A DNA stretch of 64,000 nt from Bacteroidales bacterium (GCA_017548125.1 JAFYNK010000007.1:88940-152939), one strand, 5' to 3'. Counted from the first letter of the stretch, positions 1-9,494 are shown. The notes: generated from the sequence alone by a model not told the origin. Numbers and translations: made by a program.

Positions 1-280
1 TGGCTGCCAGAAGAATACCTAATACAATATTAAGTATTGCTCCAATAAGCACTGCGGCTCGTGAAACGAAAATGTTTCTGCTGAAAAGTCCGGCAATCAA
101 CTCGATGATACCGAAAATGACCAAGGCAAGTCCAAACAACAAGGTCATCATTTCATAGGTAATAGCTGGATTGGTCAGCATAAAAATACCTAAAACAAAA
201 GCCAATACGCCTATAATCAGGTACATCCACCAATGTCTGACAGGCTCCATGGCGCGGTCGTATAAATCGTATGTCTTCAT
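1..280 (-). CDS. HdeD/DUF308-family membrane protein, C-terminus cut by window edge
   Basis: Reading the minus strand from the ATG at 280-278 gives an open frame that runs off the left edge (93 codons present). The start of the protein is a short polar segment (MKTYDLYDRAMEPVRHWW) followed by hydrophobic helices rich in Gly, Leu and Ile. The pattern of short helix pairs, with a TNP loop between helices one and two, resembles HdeD-like DUF308 proteins, small inner-membrane proteins linked to acid resistance in enterobacteria. The role in Bacteroidota is unknown. Family assignment is from the visible half only. Confidence 0.7.
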   Translation of the reverse strand, partial: MKTYDLYDRAMEPVRHWWMYLIIGVLAFVLGIFMLTNPAITYEMMTLLFGLALVIFGIIELIAGLFSRNIFVSRAAVLIGAILNIVLGILLAA

Positions 281-378
281 AAAATGTGTATTTTTGTCGT
301 TAAACATAATGAGAAAAATAAAGTTCAAATAGATTGCATTTTTAACATTTTTTAACTTTAATCAATCAATTTATGTTT

Positions 379-386
379 TAAATTTG
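379..386 (+). promoter_or_regulatory. TAnnTTTG -7 box for the deacetylase-like gene
   Basis: TAAATTTG matches the Bacteroidota primary-sigma -7 element and lies 37 bases before the ATG at 424. No clear TTTG -33 element is seen. Confidence 0.5.
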
Positions 387-423
387 CATTGTGATTAGAT
401 GTCGTTAAAATAAAGGAAGGCTT

Positions 424-1764
424 ATGGAAATGCTGATATTGGTGCCTAAAATGACCAACAGGTTGTTCTACATTTTTGAGCTGTTGTTCAAAGAAGAATT
501 GGGTATAGACTTTAAATTTACTACTGAAGAGGATAAGTATCTTGATTATCAAGGTCCAAGATTTCACTATGGAAAGACTCCTTTGCAAAAAGAACCAGCA
601 TTGTTCCAACAGTCGGCTAAGCTGCTCTTTGAACGCGATATTGCAGATCAGGATGTCAAGATGTGCAATTTCAATGATTCAAAAGCAATATATCCTGTTT
701 TCAATGACAGCTCTCTGTTCCCTTTTGACATCTTTTCTGCTTCCTTTTATATTATTAGCCGTTATGAGGAATATCTGCCTCATGTGTGCGACCAATATAA
801 CAGATTTCAACCTCACGACTCCATCTTGTATAAAATGGGAGTGATTGAAAAACCAATCATTAATATTTGGGCAAGAGAACTCGGCAAAGAGATAAAAAAA
901 GTATATCCAGATATCCAGCTTAAAAAGAAGACTTTCAAGTTTGTTCCAACTTACGATATTGATGCGGCTTGGGCGTATAAGAACAAAGGTATCTTCAGAA
1001 CTGCTGCTGCTTTTTTAAAGGATGTGCTATTCTTTGATAATGACGAGCTTAAGGAAAGATGGGAAGTGCTTAGAAATAAAAGAATGGATCCGTTTGATAC
1101 TTTCGATTATCAGATTGAATTACAGAAGGAGCTGAAACTTAAGCCTTTATATTTTATTCTTTGCGGCGATTATAATACCAACGACAAAAATATCTCAATA
1201 AGAAACAAGAATTTCCAGAATCTTATTAAACGTATTGGCGATTATGCGCTTGTCGGTATTCATCCTTCCTTCTCCTCATATCTTAAAAAAGATGTGGTGA
1301 AAGAAGAAATAAGCAGACTCTCAGAAGTCCTTAACAGAGAAATAACAATGAGTCGCCAGCATTTCTTGAGACTGTGTCTGCCGTCGAGTTATCAGATACT
1401 TAATGAGTTGGACATCACTGACGATTATACAATGGGTTATGCTTCTCAAGCAGGATTCAGGGCTGGTTATGCAGATACGTTCCAATTCTTTGATCTGGAA
1501 AATGACATGAAGACAAAACTGAATATTCACCCGTTCGCCTTGATGGATGGAACGATGCGTGATTATCTAGATCTTGACGTGCATGAGTCATACGAAAAAG
1601 CCAAGATGCTTATTGATGAGGTGAAAAATGTTAATGGAACATTTATTCTTCTGTGGCATAATGAAACATTATCGGGAGAAAAACGTTGGGAAGGATGGAT
1701 AACATTATACAGAAAAATTCTTGACTATATTTTGAAGGATTATGATAAAACATCTGACTCATAA
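424..1764 (+). CDS. polysaccharide deacetylase-like protein (DUF7033 plus NodB-like domain)
   Basis: 446 residues, no signal peptide. The N-terminal ~160 residues resemble the Bacteroidota DUF7033 region; the rest resembles a NodB/CE4-type barrel. The CE4 signature is altered: TYDID with Asp178 and Asp180 replaces the usual metal-binding TFDD-type motif, His280 lies in HPSF, and His412 is in a late HNE motif. Such proteins usually sit in cell-surface polysaccharide loci, acting on N-acetylated sugars in the cytoplasm or at the membrane. The following acyltransferase-like gene starts inside its last codons, so the two are translationally coupled. An alternative start at 451 (MTNRLF) exists. 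The family is fairly sure, the substrate unknown. Confidence 0.8.
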   Translation: MEMLILVPKMTNRLFYIFELLFKEELGIDFKFTTEEDKYLDYQGPRFHYGKTPLQKEPALFQQSAKLLFERDIADQDVKMCNFNDSKAIYPVFNDSSLFPFDIFSASFYIISRYEEYLPHVCDQYNRFQPHDSILYKMGVIEKPIINIWARELGKEIKKVYPDIQLKKKTFKFVPTYDIDAAWAYKNKGIFRTAAAFLKDVLFFDNDELKERWEVLRNKRMDPFDTFDYQIELQKELKLKPLYFILCGDYNTNDKNISIRNKNFQNLIKRIGDYALVGIHPSFSSYLKKDVVKEEISRLSEVLNREITMSRQHFLRLCLPSSYQILNELDITDDYTMGYASQAGFRAGYADTFQFFDLENDMKTKLNIHPFALMDGTMRDYLDLDVHESYEKAKMLIDEVKNVNGTFILLWHNETLSGEKRWEGWITLYRKILDYILKDYDKTSDS

Positions 1765-2668
1765 TATGATAGATAAAAGACGTTGGGACGATTGCATCGC
1801 AAATTCGTTCAACGGCAGTGTTTATGCTTGGTCGTGGTATCTTGATATTGTGCATCCTGACTGGGAAGCGTTGATAGAGAATGACTATGAGAGAGTTATG
1901 CCGCTGACGCCAAGTAGGAAGTTCGGCTTGTCATATATGTTCCAGCCTTTTTTTGTTCAACAGCTGGGTGTATATTCGCAGTCGTCTTTGAATGATGAGA
2001 TTGTGGAGTCGTTTGTAAACTCTATTCCAAAGAAATATCGTGTTGTAAGATATAGACTTAACGAATACAATAAAGTCGATTATATATTAGGCATTTACGA
2101 GTCTCATCGTAATGTTGAACTCGATTTGATATATGATTATCAGACGCTTAAATCCAATTATAATGGTAATACAAAACGCAATCTCGCAAAAGCCGAGGCG
2201 TCTCAGCTCACGATAGATAAAGATATAAAGCCGGAGACTATAATAAAACTCTTCGCTGAAAACAGAGGAAAAGATGTAAGTCATTGGAAGGAAAAAGAAT
2301 ACAAGCGTCTTCTCGACTTGATTGACACGGCGATATATCATGAGTCGTGTTTTGTATGCGGAGTCAATGATGTGGAGGGTCGTACAATTGCTGGAGGCGT
2401 TTTTATGTGCAGCCACGATAGGATAATATTTCTCTTTTCCGGCTGCGATGAAAGTCAGAAACATAAACACGCCTTGACATTTATGCTGAATAATGTCATA
2501 AAGGAATTTAGCGAGTCGAGTTACGTCTTTGATTTCGAAGGCTCCGATAACGAAGGACTTGCTCGTTTCTATAAAGGTTTCGGCGGTAAAGAGGTTTCTT
2601 ATCCTGAAGTTAAATATAACAGACTCAGAGGGATATTAAAATTAGTATGTAAAATAATAGGTAAATAA
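1742..2668 (+). CDS. GNAT/FemAB-like acyltransferase
   Basis: 308 residues, cytosolic. Overlaps the previous gene by 23 bases; a second ATG at 1766 would give a shorter overlap of none. The early WSWYLD segment, a middle stretch around TKRNLAKAEAS and a late block ending DFEGSDNEGLARFYKGFG resemble the FemAB-like GNAT fold, in which a tRNA-linked or CoA-linked acyl group is passed to an amino sugar or peptide. Coupling to a deacetylase-like gene suggests the pair modifies one surface glycan: one frees an amine, the other re-acylates it. That is inference from context; neither substrate is known. Confidence 0.65.
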   Translation: MIKHLTHNMIDKRRWDDCIANSFNGSVYAWSWYLDIVHPDWEALIENDYERVMPLTPSRKFGLSYMFQPFFVQQLGVYSQSSLNDEIVESFVNSIPKKYRVVRYRLNEYNKVDYILGIYESHRNVELDLIYDYQTLKSNYNGNTKRNLAKAEASQLTIDKDIKPETIIKLFAENRGKDVSHWKEKEYKRLLDLIDTAIYHESCFVCGVNDVEGRTIAGGVFMCSHDRIIFLFSGCDESQKHKHALTFMLNNVIKEFSESSYVFDFEGSDNEGLARFYKGFGGKEVSYPEVKYNRLRGILKLVCKIIGK

Positions 2669-2677
2669 TAAAATTTT

Positions 2678-4018
2678 ATGAGTGAAAAAAGAGATGGTTT
2701 TGGCTCTAAGTTAGGAGTCATTGCGGCAGCAGCAGGTTCTGCTGTCGGTTTAGGTAATATCTATCGTTTTCCTTGTTTGGCAGGAGAGAACGGTGGTGGG
2801 GCGTTTTTGCTTATTTATGTGGCGATAGTGTTGTGCCTCGGCATTCCTATCATGATGGCAGAGTTTTACATCGGCCGTAGAGGCGGTAAAAATCCTGTCG
2901 GTTCGATAAAGTCGTTGGCTCCAAAAACACATTGGAACTTAATTGGTTACATTGGTATATTGGCAGCTTTCGTGGTTCTCGCTTTTTATAGCACAGTGTC
3001 TGGATGGACTTTGGAATATATTTATAAGGCAGCGACTAACTTCTTCGCTGGTAAAGATATAGCAACAATAGAACAAGGCTTTACAGATTTCCACAACAAT
3101 CCTTTCCGTCCTTTCTTGTGGCAATTTGTTTTTATGGGATTTACAGCTTTTATTATATTTAAAGGTGTGAAAGATGGTGTGGAGAAATATACCAAGATTT
3201 TGATGCCTGCATTGTTTGTGATACTTATTGTGTTGTGCTTTAAGTCATTGACGATGAGTGGAGCAAAGGAAGGATTGAAATTCTTGTTTAAGCCTGATTT
3301 CTCTAAAGTGGATGGAACAGTCTTGCTCGCGGCTTTAGGACAGGCGTTCTTCTCGTTGAGTGTCGGTATGGGCGCTCTCATCACATACGGCTCTTACATT
3401 AGCAAAAAAGATAATCTTACAACAACATCATTGTCTGTTGTCGCTGCCGATACTTTGGTGGCTGTGTTGGCTGGTATCATCATTTTCCCTGCTGCTTTCA
3501 CCTTCGGAATACAGCCAGAAGCTGGAGCAGGATTGGCGTTCAATACCTTGCCAATGATATTCAACAAAATGACAGGCGGTTATTTCTTCTGTATAATATT
3601 CTTCATATTACTCTCCATCGCAGCTTTGACTTCAACAATTTCATTGCTCGAAGTTATCGTGGCATTCCTTTCTGAAGAACACGGAATTAAACGTAATACA
3701 GCAACTTGGATAGGAACATTGGTTTCATTGTTCTTGGGCGTGTTATGTACGTTAAGTCTCAGAAAAGGGTCGGTATTAGCTTTTGGCAATATGACTTTCT
3801 TCGATTTTATGGATAAATTCTCAGCCAACTTCTTGCTCCCGATAGGCGCTTTGTTCATCGTTATTTTCGTGGCATGGAAGATGGGAAAAGAAAGCTTCTA
3901 CGACGAAATAACAAATCAAAACACATTGAAAGTAAGTGTGAAGAAATTTATTTATTTCATAATAAAATTCGTGGCACCAATAGTTATTTTGGCAATATTT
4001 GTTAATCAGTTGATATGA
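2678..4018 (+). CDS. sodium-dependent transporter, NSS/SLC6 family
   Basis: 446 residues with about 11 hydrophobic segments. The N-terminus carries the NSS signature: GSAVGLGNIYRFPCLAGENG, the unwound first helix that binds Na+ and substrate in LeuT, followed by GGAFLLIY. The length fits bacterial 11-helix members such as Tyt1 rather than 12-helix LeuT. It imports an amino acid or related amine with Na+ across the inner membrane; the substrate cannot be read from sequence. It begins nine bases after the acyltransferase gene, so it may share its transcript. Confidence 0.92.
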   Translation: MSEKRDGFGSKLGVIAAAAGSAVGLGNIYRFPCLAGENGGGAFLLIYVAIVLCLGIPIMMAEFYIGRRGGKNPVGSIKSLAPKTHWNLIGYIGILAAFVVLAFYSTVSGWTLEYIYKAATNFFAGKDIATIEQGFTDFHNNPFRPFLWQFVFMGFTAFIIFKGVKDGVEKYTKILMPALFVILIVLCFKSLTMSGAKEGLKFLFKPDFSKVDGTVLLAALGQAFFSLSVGMGALITYGSYISKKDNLTTTSLSVVAADTLVAVLAGIIIFPAAFTFGIQPEAGAGLAFNTLPMIFNKMTGGYFFCIIFFILLSIAALTSTISLLEVIVAFLSEEHGIKRNTATWIGTLVSLFLGVLCTLSLRKGSVLAFGNMTFFDFMDKFSANFLLPIGALFIVIFVAWKMGKESFYDEITNQNTLKVSVKKFIYFIIKFVAPIVILAIFVNQLI

Positions 4019-4027
4019 TGAGACTTG

Positions 4028-4073
4028 TGATAAGGTGATAAGCCTCAAAGTCTCAAAACCTCAAACTCAAAAA
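4028..4073. repeat. degenerate 7-8 nt tandem repeat (CTCAAARY-type)
   Basis: Directly before the ComEA-like gene, a CTCAAA core recurs four times at steps of 8, 8 and 6-7 bases between about 4043 and 4072. It belongs to the scattered short-unit family described in the findings. Confidence 0.6.
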
Positions 4074-4075
4074 TT

Positions 4076-4801
4076 ATGAATGATTTTTTGACGTTCACTA
4101 AGGGTGAACGGGTAGCGATAATAGTTTTAGCAGCGGTGATGTTTCTCCTCATCGCTGCTAATTTTTTTGTGACAAAACATAATCCAAATGTTAATAAAAT
4201 TTCACATGATATAGATTCTATAATGGCATTGCATGAGGCTGCTATTGAAGAACTTAATGCTAGAAAAATCGCTGAGCAGATGGAATGGGAAGCTCGTGCT
4301 CAAAAGGCGAGGGAAGAAGAAAAAAGAAAAAAAACTCAGCAGCTAAAGAGACCTGAATTTAAAAAAGAAACCAAGCTGGCAGAGAAAAATGTCGTTGAGA
4401 AAGAGTTCTTTATTGTAAATATTAATTCAGCTGACACTTTGCAACTTCTGAATCTTCCTGTAGTAGGACCATTCTTTGCCAGAAATATCGTTGAGTATAG
4501 AAATAAATTAGGCGGCTATGTTGAGAAAGAACAACTGCTTGAAGTCTATGGACTTGACTCTTCCAGATATGAAATAATTTTGCCTTATGTCAGTATCGAT
4601 GCTGTCTCGGTTAAGAAAATACGAGTTAACTATGATGATTTCAAAACTATTTTACGACATCCTTATATTGAATATGATGACGTGAAAAAGATTGTGAATC
4701 ATAGGGAAACAAAAGGGATGATAACAAATTGGGAACAATATAAGAAGGTTGTTAAAAGAAAAGATGTAAATGAGAAGCTGGAAAGATATTTGGAGTTTTG
4801 A
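4076..4801 (+). CDS. helix-hairpin-helix (ComEA-like) membrane-anchored protein
   Basis: 241 residues. One N-terminal transmembrane helix (about residues 16-34), then a charged, probably coiled-coil Lys/Glu-rich stretch (about 60-110), then ComEA-type HhH repeats starting at NINSADTLQLLNLPVVGP and continuing with a second degenerate HhH region (about 175-240). In ComEA, such a module binds DNA outside the membrane during transformation; in Bacteroidota these proteins are widespread and mostly uncharacterised. It precedes mfd but has a 217-base gap to it with its own promoter-like sequence, so co-transcription is doubtful. Confidence 0.8.
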   Translation: MNDFLTFTKGERVAIIVLAAVMFLLIAANFFVTKHNPNVNKISHDIDSIMALHEAAIEELNARKIAEQMEWEARAQKAREEEKRKKTQQLKRPEFKKETKLAEKNVVEKEFFIVNINSADTLQLLNLPVVGPFFARNIVEYRNKLGGYVEKEQLLEVYGLDSSRYEIILPYVSIDAVSVKKIRVNYDDFKTILRHPYIEYDDVKKIVNHRETKGMITNWEQYKKVVKRKDVNEKLERYLEF

Positions 4802-5007
4802 AATGAACTTTAAATATGATTGATAAAAATGAAACTTTAACACTATGAACCAAAGACAAATAAACTTGATGACGGAGTAGTAGGCAGAGTGAATGCTTTT
4901 GAGATATTGAATTTTTGTGATGTTTTTTAACGCTATACGAGAAATATTTTTGTTGAAAATACTCTTTGTATAATTCAAAAATCAGTAACTTCGCAAAATT
5001 ATTAAAA

Positions 5008-5012
5008 GGGAG
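5008..5012 (+). promoter_or_regulatory. GGGAG ribosome binding site fixing the GTG start of mfd
   Basis: GGGAG lies six bases before the GTG at 5019. Shine-Dalgarno-like sites are rare in this window, so this one supports the non-ATG start. A possible -7 element, TAACTTCG, lies further upstream near 4986. Confidence 0.6.
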
Positions 5013-5018
5013 AAAAAA

Positions 5019-8000
5019 GTGAAAGAACAGATAAAACAATTTTATCTAGATAGTCCGAATGTTAAAAAGGTAATTGACAGTCTTGATGTTAAAAGCAATA
5101 TATCTTGTTTTGGACTTAGCGGTTCAGCCAAATCATATATCGTAGCAGCCTGCTCCGAAAAAATCGGCGGTCATAATTTCATCATTTGCAGCGATAAAGA
5201 ACGTGCTGCTTATTTTTATAACGACATTGAAAATATCTTCGGAGAAAAAGACTACGACTACAGCAAGAAACGTGTTTTGTTTTATCCTACATCATACAAA
5301 AGACCTTACGAACCGGAAAAGACAGACAATACTTATATTCTATCACGGACAGAAGTGCTGCAACGTGTTTCGTCAAGCGAGAGAAAAACGATAATCGTTA
5401 CTTATCCTGAAGCCTTGAGTGAAAAAGTTATTACTCGTAAGGTGATGACAAATAAGACTTTGAAGTTATCTGTCGGTAATGAGATTTCATTGGATTCTCT
5501 CACAGATACGCTTGTTAACTTTAATTTCGAGCATGTCGATTTTGTGGTAGAACCTGGTCAGTTTGCAATACGCGGCGGAATCGTTGACGTGTTCTCTTTC
5601 TCTAACGACTATCCCTATCGTATAGAATTTTTCGGTGATGAAATTGATTCGATAAGAAGCTTCAATCCTATCGACCAATTATCAATAGAAAAACTGAAAG
5701 ATATTATATTAATTCCTAATCTTCAGGATTATAACTCTGTAAATGAGAGAGAAACAATTTTTCAATATCTCAAAAATAAATCGGTGATATGGATTGAGGA
5801 AGAGCATTTGCTTGAAGAGAAGATAGAAAACGAATATCAAAAAGCCGTTAATATTTTTAATGAGAAAGATGATATTATTGAAGAACCAGATAATATTTTC
5901 ACGAAAGGCAATGAAATAATTTCTCAGCTAAAAGGTTTCAAAACTATCTCTTTTGGCAATTTTCTTGATAAAAAAGAAAGTGCAACGATAGAATTTAATA
6001 TTTCTCCTCAGCCTGCCTTCAACAAAAACTTCAATCTTTTATTGGATGACATAAAACAACTTCAATCAGAGAAGTTTGCCATTTACTGTTTTTCGGAAAG
6101 CAAAAAACAGCTTGAGCGTATTCAGAGTATTTTGAATGATATACAGAATCTTAGCGAAGACAATGTCAATTTCGTTCCTGTAAATCATTCTATTCAAGCT
6201 GGTTTTATTGATAAGGATTTGAAGATTTGTTGTTATACTGACCATCAGATTTTTGAGCGTTATCATCGTTTCAGGCTTCGTGAAGGTTTCGCAAGCAGTC
6301 AGGCAATCACGATAAAGGAGTTATATGATTTGAAGCCCGGCGATTATGTCACGCATATTAACTATGGTATAGGTCGTTTTGACGGTTTGGAAACGATTGA
6401 AAATAACGGCAAGCAGCAGGAGGCGATGCGTCTCATCTATCAGAACGGCGACCTTTTATATGTGAGCATACATTCTTTGCATCGTATTTCAAAATATTCC
6501 AGCAAGGACGGGATGCAGCCGACTCTGAGCAAGCTTGGCTCAAGTTCGTGGAACAAGCTGAAAGAAAAAACCAAAAGCCGCGTCAAGGATATTGCACGCG
6601 AGCTGATAAAATTATATGCTGAACGCAAGAATAGCAAGGGATTCCAATATATGCCAGACACTTATTTGCAGACAGAACTTGAGGCTTCGTTTATGTATGA
6701 AGACACTGCCGACCAGCTCAAGGCGACTGTTGATGTGAAACGCGACATGGAATCCGAAACGCCGATGGATCGTCTCATTTGCGGCGACGTAGGCTTCGGC
6801 AAGACAGAAATCGCTATCCGCGCCGCTTTCAAGGCGGTATGTGACTCTAAACAGGTGGCAGTGCTGGTGCCAACGACGGTGCTCGCACTTCAACATTATC
6901 AGACATTTAGCAAACGTCTGCGTGGATTCCCCGTCAATATCGACTATATAAACCGTTTCAAAACCGCCAAGGAACAGAAGAAAACCATTGAAGACTTAAA
7001 AAACGGACATACAGATATAATAATAGGTACTCATAGCATCATAGGCAAAAACATAGTCTTTAAAGACTTGGGATTGCTTATCATCGATGAGGAACAGAAG
7101 TTTGGCGTTTCGGCAAAAGAAAAACTGAAACAGCTTCAGACTAATGTTGATACTCTTACACTTACAGCGACGCCAATACCAAGAACGCTGCAATTCTCTA
7201 TGATGGGCGCACGTGATATGAGTATAATTAAAACGCCTCCACCAAACAGACAACCTGTCACAACAGAACTGCATTCCTTCAATCCGGATATTATCCGTGA
7301 TGCAGTGCAATATGAACTCGCTCGTGACGGACAAGTGTTTTTTATTCATAACAGAATACAAAACATCCAAGATGTCTGCGATATGATAACTAACTGTGTG
7401 CCAGGAGCAAGAGTGGCAGTGGCGCACGGCCAAATGGAAGGAAGCAAACTTGAAAAGATAATGCTCGACTTTATCGATGAGAAATATGACGTGCTGCTCT
7501 CAACGACAATCATTGAGTCTGGTCTGGACATCCCTAATGCAAATACTATTATAATCAATGAGGCTCAGAACTTCGGACTCAGCGACTTACATCAGCTGCG
7601 CGGTAGGGTAGGACGTTCCAACAAAAAGGCTTTCTGTTATCTTTTGTCACCTCCGCTTTCCACTTTGTCTGATGAATCACGCAAACGTCTGCGCGCTTTG
7701 GAGGACTTCTCCGACCTTGGCAGCGGATTTAACATAGCTCTGCGCGACTTGGATATCAGAGGCGCTGGCAATCTGCTCGGAGCTGAACAAAGCGGTTTTA
7801 TCAACGACATCGGATTCGAGACTTATCACAAAATATTGGACGAAGCAATTCTTGAACTTAAAGAGACTGAATTTAAAGACTTGTTTGAAGGCGAGCTACG
7901 TGAGAAGAAATATGTCAGTGAATGTGTTTTTGAATCAGACCTGGAAATATTGCTTCCAAACGATTACGTCGATTCTTCTGCTGAACGTATCAGCCTTTAT

Positions 8001-8375
8001 ACCGAACTCGACCATATTCAAAATGAGGAAGGTCTTGTAAGATTTACAAATAATATCACCGACAGATTCGGACAGATTCCGCCTCAGACTGAGGATCTGT
8101 TGAATACAATGAGATTGCGATGGCTTGCCAGAGACCTTGGTTTTGAGAAGATTATGCTGAAAAATAAAATAATGACAGCATATCTCGTATCTAATCAGGA
8201 ATCGGAATATTATCAGACCGACACTTTCATCAAGATAATAAGATATGCTGCCACACATCCTCGCCGATGCAAAGTAAAAGAACTTAACGGCAAGAATATT
8301 TTTTATCTAGACGCAATAAACAATGTAGGCGACGCCTTGAATGTCATTAGAGAAATCGCTCAAATAAACGAATGA
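5019..8375 (+). CDS. mfd: transcription-repair coupling factor Mfd
   Basis: 1118 residues, close to the usual ~1150. Mfd displaces RNA polymerase stalled at DNA damage and recruits UvrA. Domains in order: UvrB-like N-terminal region (to ~350), CarD-like RNA-polymerase interaction domain starting at KPGDYVTHINYGIGRFDG (~440), RecG-like translocase with Walker A GDVGFGKTE (~588-596), DEEQ motif II in IIDEEQKFGV, TATPIPRTLQ motif III, and a helicase C-terminal half with QLRGRVGRS, then the TRCF C-terminal domain. Start is GTG with a GGGAG site upstream. The next gene is convergent, so it is probably transcribed alone. Confidence 0.97.
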   Translation: MKEQIKQFYLDSPNVKKVIDSLDVKSNISCFGLSGSAKSYIVAACSEKIGGHNFIICSDKERAAYFYNDIENIFGEKDYDYSKKRVLFYPTSYKRPYEPEKTDNTYILSRTEVLQRVSSSERKTIIVTYPEALSEKVITRKVMTNKTLKLSVGNEISLDSLTDTLVNFNFEHVDFVVEPGQFAIRGGIVDVFSFSNDYPYRIEFFGDEIDSIRSFNPIDQLSIEKLKDIILIPNLQDYNSVNERETIFQYLKNKSVIWIEEEHLLEEKIENEYQKAVNIFNEKDDIIEEPDNIFTKGNEIISQLKGFKTISFGNFLDKKESATIEFNISPQPAFNKNFNLLLDDIKQLQSEKFAIYCFSESKKQLERIQSILNDIQNLSEDNVNFVPVNHSIQAGFIDKDLKICCYTDHQIFERYHRFRLREGFASSQAITIKELYDLKPGDYVTHINYGIGRFDGLETIENNGKQQEAMRLIYQNGDLLYVSIHSLHRISKYSSKDGMQPTLSKLGSSSWNKLKEKTKSRVKDIARELIKLYAERKNSKGFQYMPDTYLQTELEASFMYEDTADQLKATVDVKRDMESETPMDRLICGDVGFGKTEIAIRAAFKAVCDSKQVAVLVPTTVLALQHYQTFSKRLRGFPVNIDYINRFKTAKEQKKTIEDLKNGHTDIIIGTHSIIGKNIVFKDLGLLIIDEEQKFGVSAKEKLKQLQTNVDTLTLTATPIPRTLQFSMMGARDMSIIKTPPPNRQPVTTELHSFNPDIIRDAVQYELARDGQVFFIHNRIQNIQDVCDMITNCVPGARVAVAHGQMEGSKLEKIMLDFIDEKYDVLLSTTIIESGLDIPNANTIIINEAQNFGLSDLHQLRGRVGRSNKKAFCYLLSPPLSTLSDESRKRLRALEDFSDLGSGFNIALRDLDIRGAGNLLGAEQSGFINDIGFETYHKILDEAILELKETEFKDLFEGELREKKYVSECVFESDLEILLPNDYVDSSAERISLYTELDHIQNEEGLVRFTNNITDRFGQIPPQTEDLLNTMRLRWLARDLGFEKIMLKNKIMTAYLVSNQESEYYQTDTFIKIIRYAATHPRRCKVKELNGKNIFYLDAINNVGDALNVIREIAQINE

Positions 8376-8387
8376 TTTCTCTATAAA

Positions 8388-9425
8388 TCATTGTTTGTCA
8401 TATTGTTGTACTTCTTCATAGATATATTCAAGTTGTATTCCAGCCATTTTGAACATATTCTCTGATTCGGCGCAGTCGTGGTATTTCCTTTGGCATACGA
8501 CTCTTACTATGCCGCAGTTGATAATCAGCATGGCGCATGTCCTGCAAGGTGTCATTCTGCAATATAAAGTGCTGCCTTCCAGCGCTATGCCTCTTCTTGC
8601 TGCCTGAGCTATCGCATTTTGTTCGGCGTGTACTGTTCTCACGCAATGTTGTGTTATATGTCCGTCTTCATGAATCATTTTCTTGAAAAGGTGACCGACT
8701 TCGTCGCAATGTGGAAGTCCTGTCGGAGCTCCTACATAACCTGTGACTAAAATCTGGCGGTCTTTCACTATGACGCAACCGCTGCGACCTCTGTTGCAAG
8801 TGGCACGTTCGGCGACGGTATCGGCGAGATTCATGAAATATTCGTCCCATGTAGGGCGTTTGTATTCTTGTTCGCCTATTTTATTCAATACTTCTTCTAC
8901 TTTTTTATGTAAGTCGGAGATGGTGCCGTCGTTAGTGAACACATAGTCAGCGTCTTTGATACATGCGGCGATATTTTGTTTGTTTGGGTCGTCTGAGTTC
9001 ATCTCGCGTTCTTCATTAGCGACGAATGTCTCGAAGCTAACGGAGTCGGTCTCAGATTTTCTTTCTATAATACGTTGATAACGAATCTCTTGGTTCGCAT
9101 CTACGGCGAAAAGGTAGAAGTTGCCTTTAGAACGTAAGGCCTTCACCTCGCCCAAGGCACGCACGCTTTCTATGACAGCGTTCTTTCCTGTTGCAAAGGC
9201 TCTTTCATAAAGCTGCGTTGCAATATAACTTGGTGAGTGTTTGGCTCTTAAGTCGTTGCCTACTTCTGTGAGAGTGTCACGGTTCACCTCAAGGCCTCTT
9301 CTTTTTACTTCTTCTGCGATAAAGGCGCGTACAGAATAATGCACATAGCCTTTTTCCTTTACGAGATAATCGACGATAGTGCCTTTGCCAGCACCTAGCG
9401 TTCCTGTGATTCCTATTATATTCAT
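8388..9425 (-). CDS. P-loop kinase-like domain fused to dCMP deaminase
   Basis: 345 residues from the ATG at 9425, chosen because a GGAGG site precedes it; an in-frame ATG at 9440 adds five residues but overlaps that site. The N-terminal ~170 residues are a nucleotide-kinase-like P-loop domain (Walker A GTLGAGKG, residues 8-15). The C-terminal half is a deoxycytidylate deaminase: zinc ligands His266 in HAEQNA with catalytic Glu268, and Cys294/Cys297 in PCRTC. dCMP deaminase makes dUMP for thymidylate synthesis. Yeast Dcd1 and the anti-phage AvcD proteins also join a P-loop region to this deaminase; the present protein is shorter than AvcD. A housekeeping role is most likely. Confidence 0.88.
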   Translation of the reverse strand: MNIIGITGTLGAGKGTIVDYLVKEKGYVHYSVRAFIAEEVKRRGLEVNRDTLTEVGNDLRAKHSPSYIATQLYERAFATGKNAVIESVRALGEVKALRSKGNFYLFAVDANQEIRYQRIIERKSETDSVSFETFVANEEREMNSDDPNKQNIAACIKDADYVFTNDGTISDLHKKVEEVLNKIGEQEYKRPTWDEYFMNLADTVAERATCNRGRSGCVIVKDRQILVTGYVGAPTGLPHCDEVGHLFKKMIHEDGHITQHCVRTVHAEQNAIAQAARRGIALEGSTLYCRMTPCRTCAMLIINCGIVRVVCQRKYHDCAESENMFKMAGIQLEYIYEEVQQYDKQ

Positions 9426-9433
9426 AATGTTAT

Positions 9434-9438
9434 CCTCC
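9434..9438 (-). promoter_or_regulatory. GGAGG ribosome binding site before the deaminase fusion
   Basis: The minus strand reads GGAGG eight bases before the ATG at 9425. It is one of only two good Shine-Dalgarno matches noticed in the window and favours the shorter start. Confidence 0.55.
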
Positions 9439-9494
9439 ATGTATATGGCGCTGCCATACGTTATATCTGTGTTAGCCTCTCAGGCTGTTTTGTA

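Noticed and set aside
4802-5018. Small gene or regulatory RNA before mfd
   Set aside because: Only frames of about a dozen codons and no stable hairpin with a T run were found.
7346-7558. Antisense frames inside mfd, the suf genes, the C25 genes and the Pit gene
   Set aside because: They mirror the codon pattern of the sense gene, have no promoter or family match, and overlap strong genes completely.
8388-9425. Calling the deaminase fusion an AvcD anti-phage system
   Set aside because: It is shorter than AvcD, no inhibitory RNA was recognised, and no other defence gene is nearby. Kept only as a finding.
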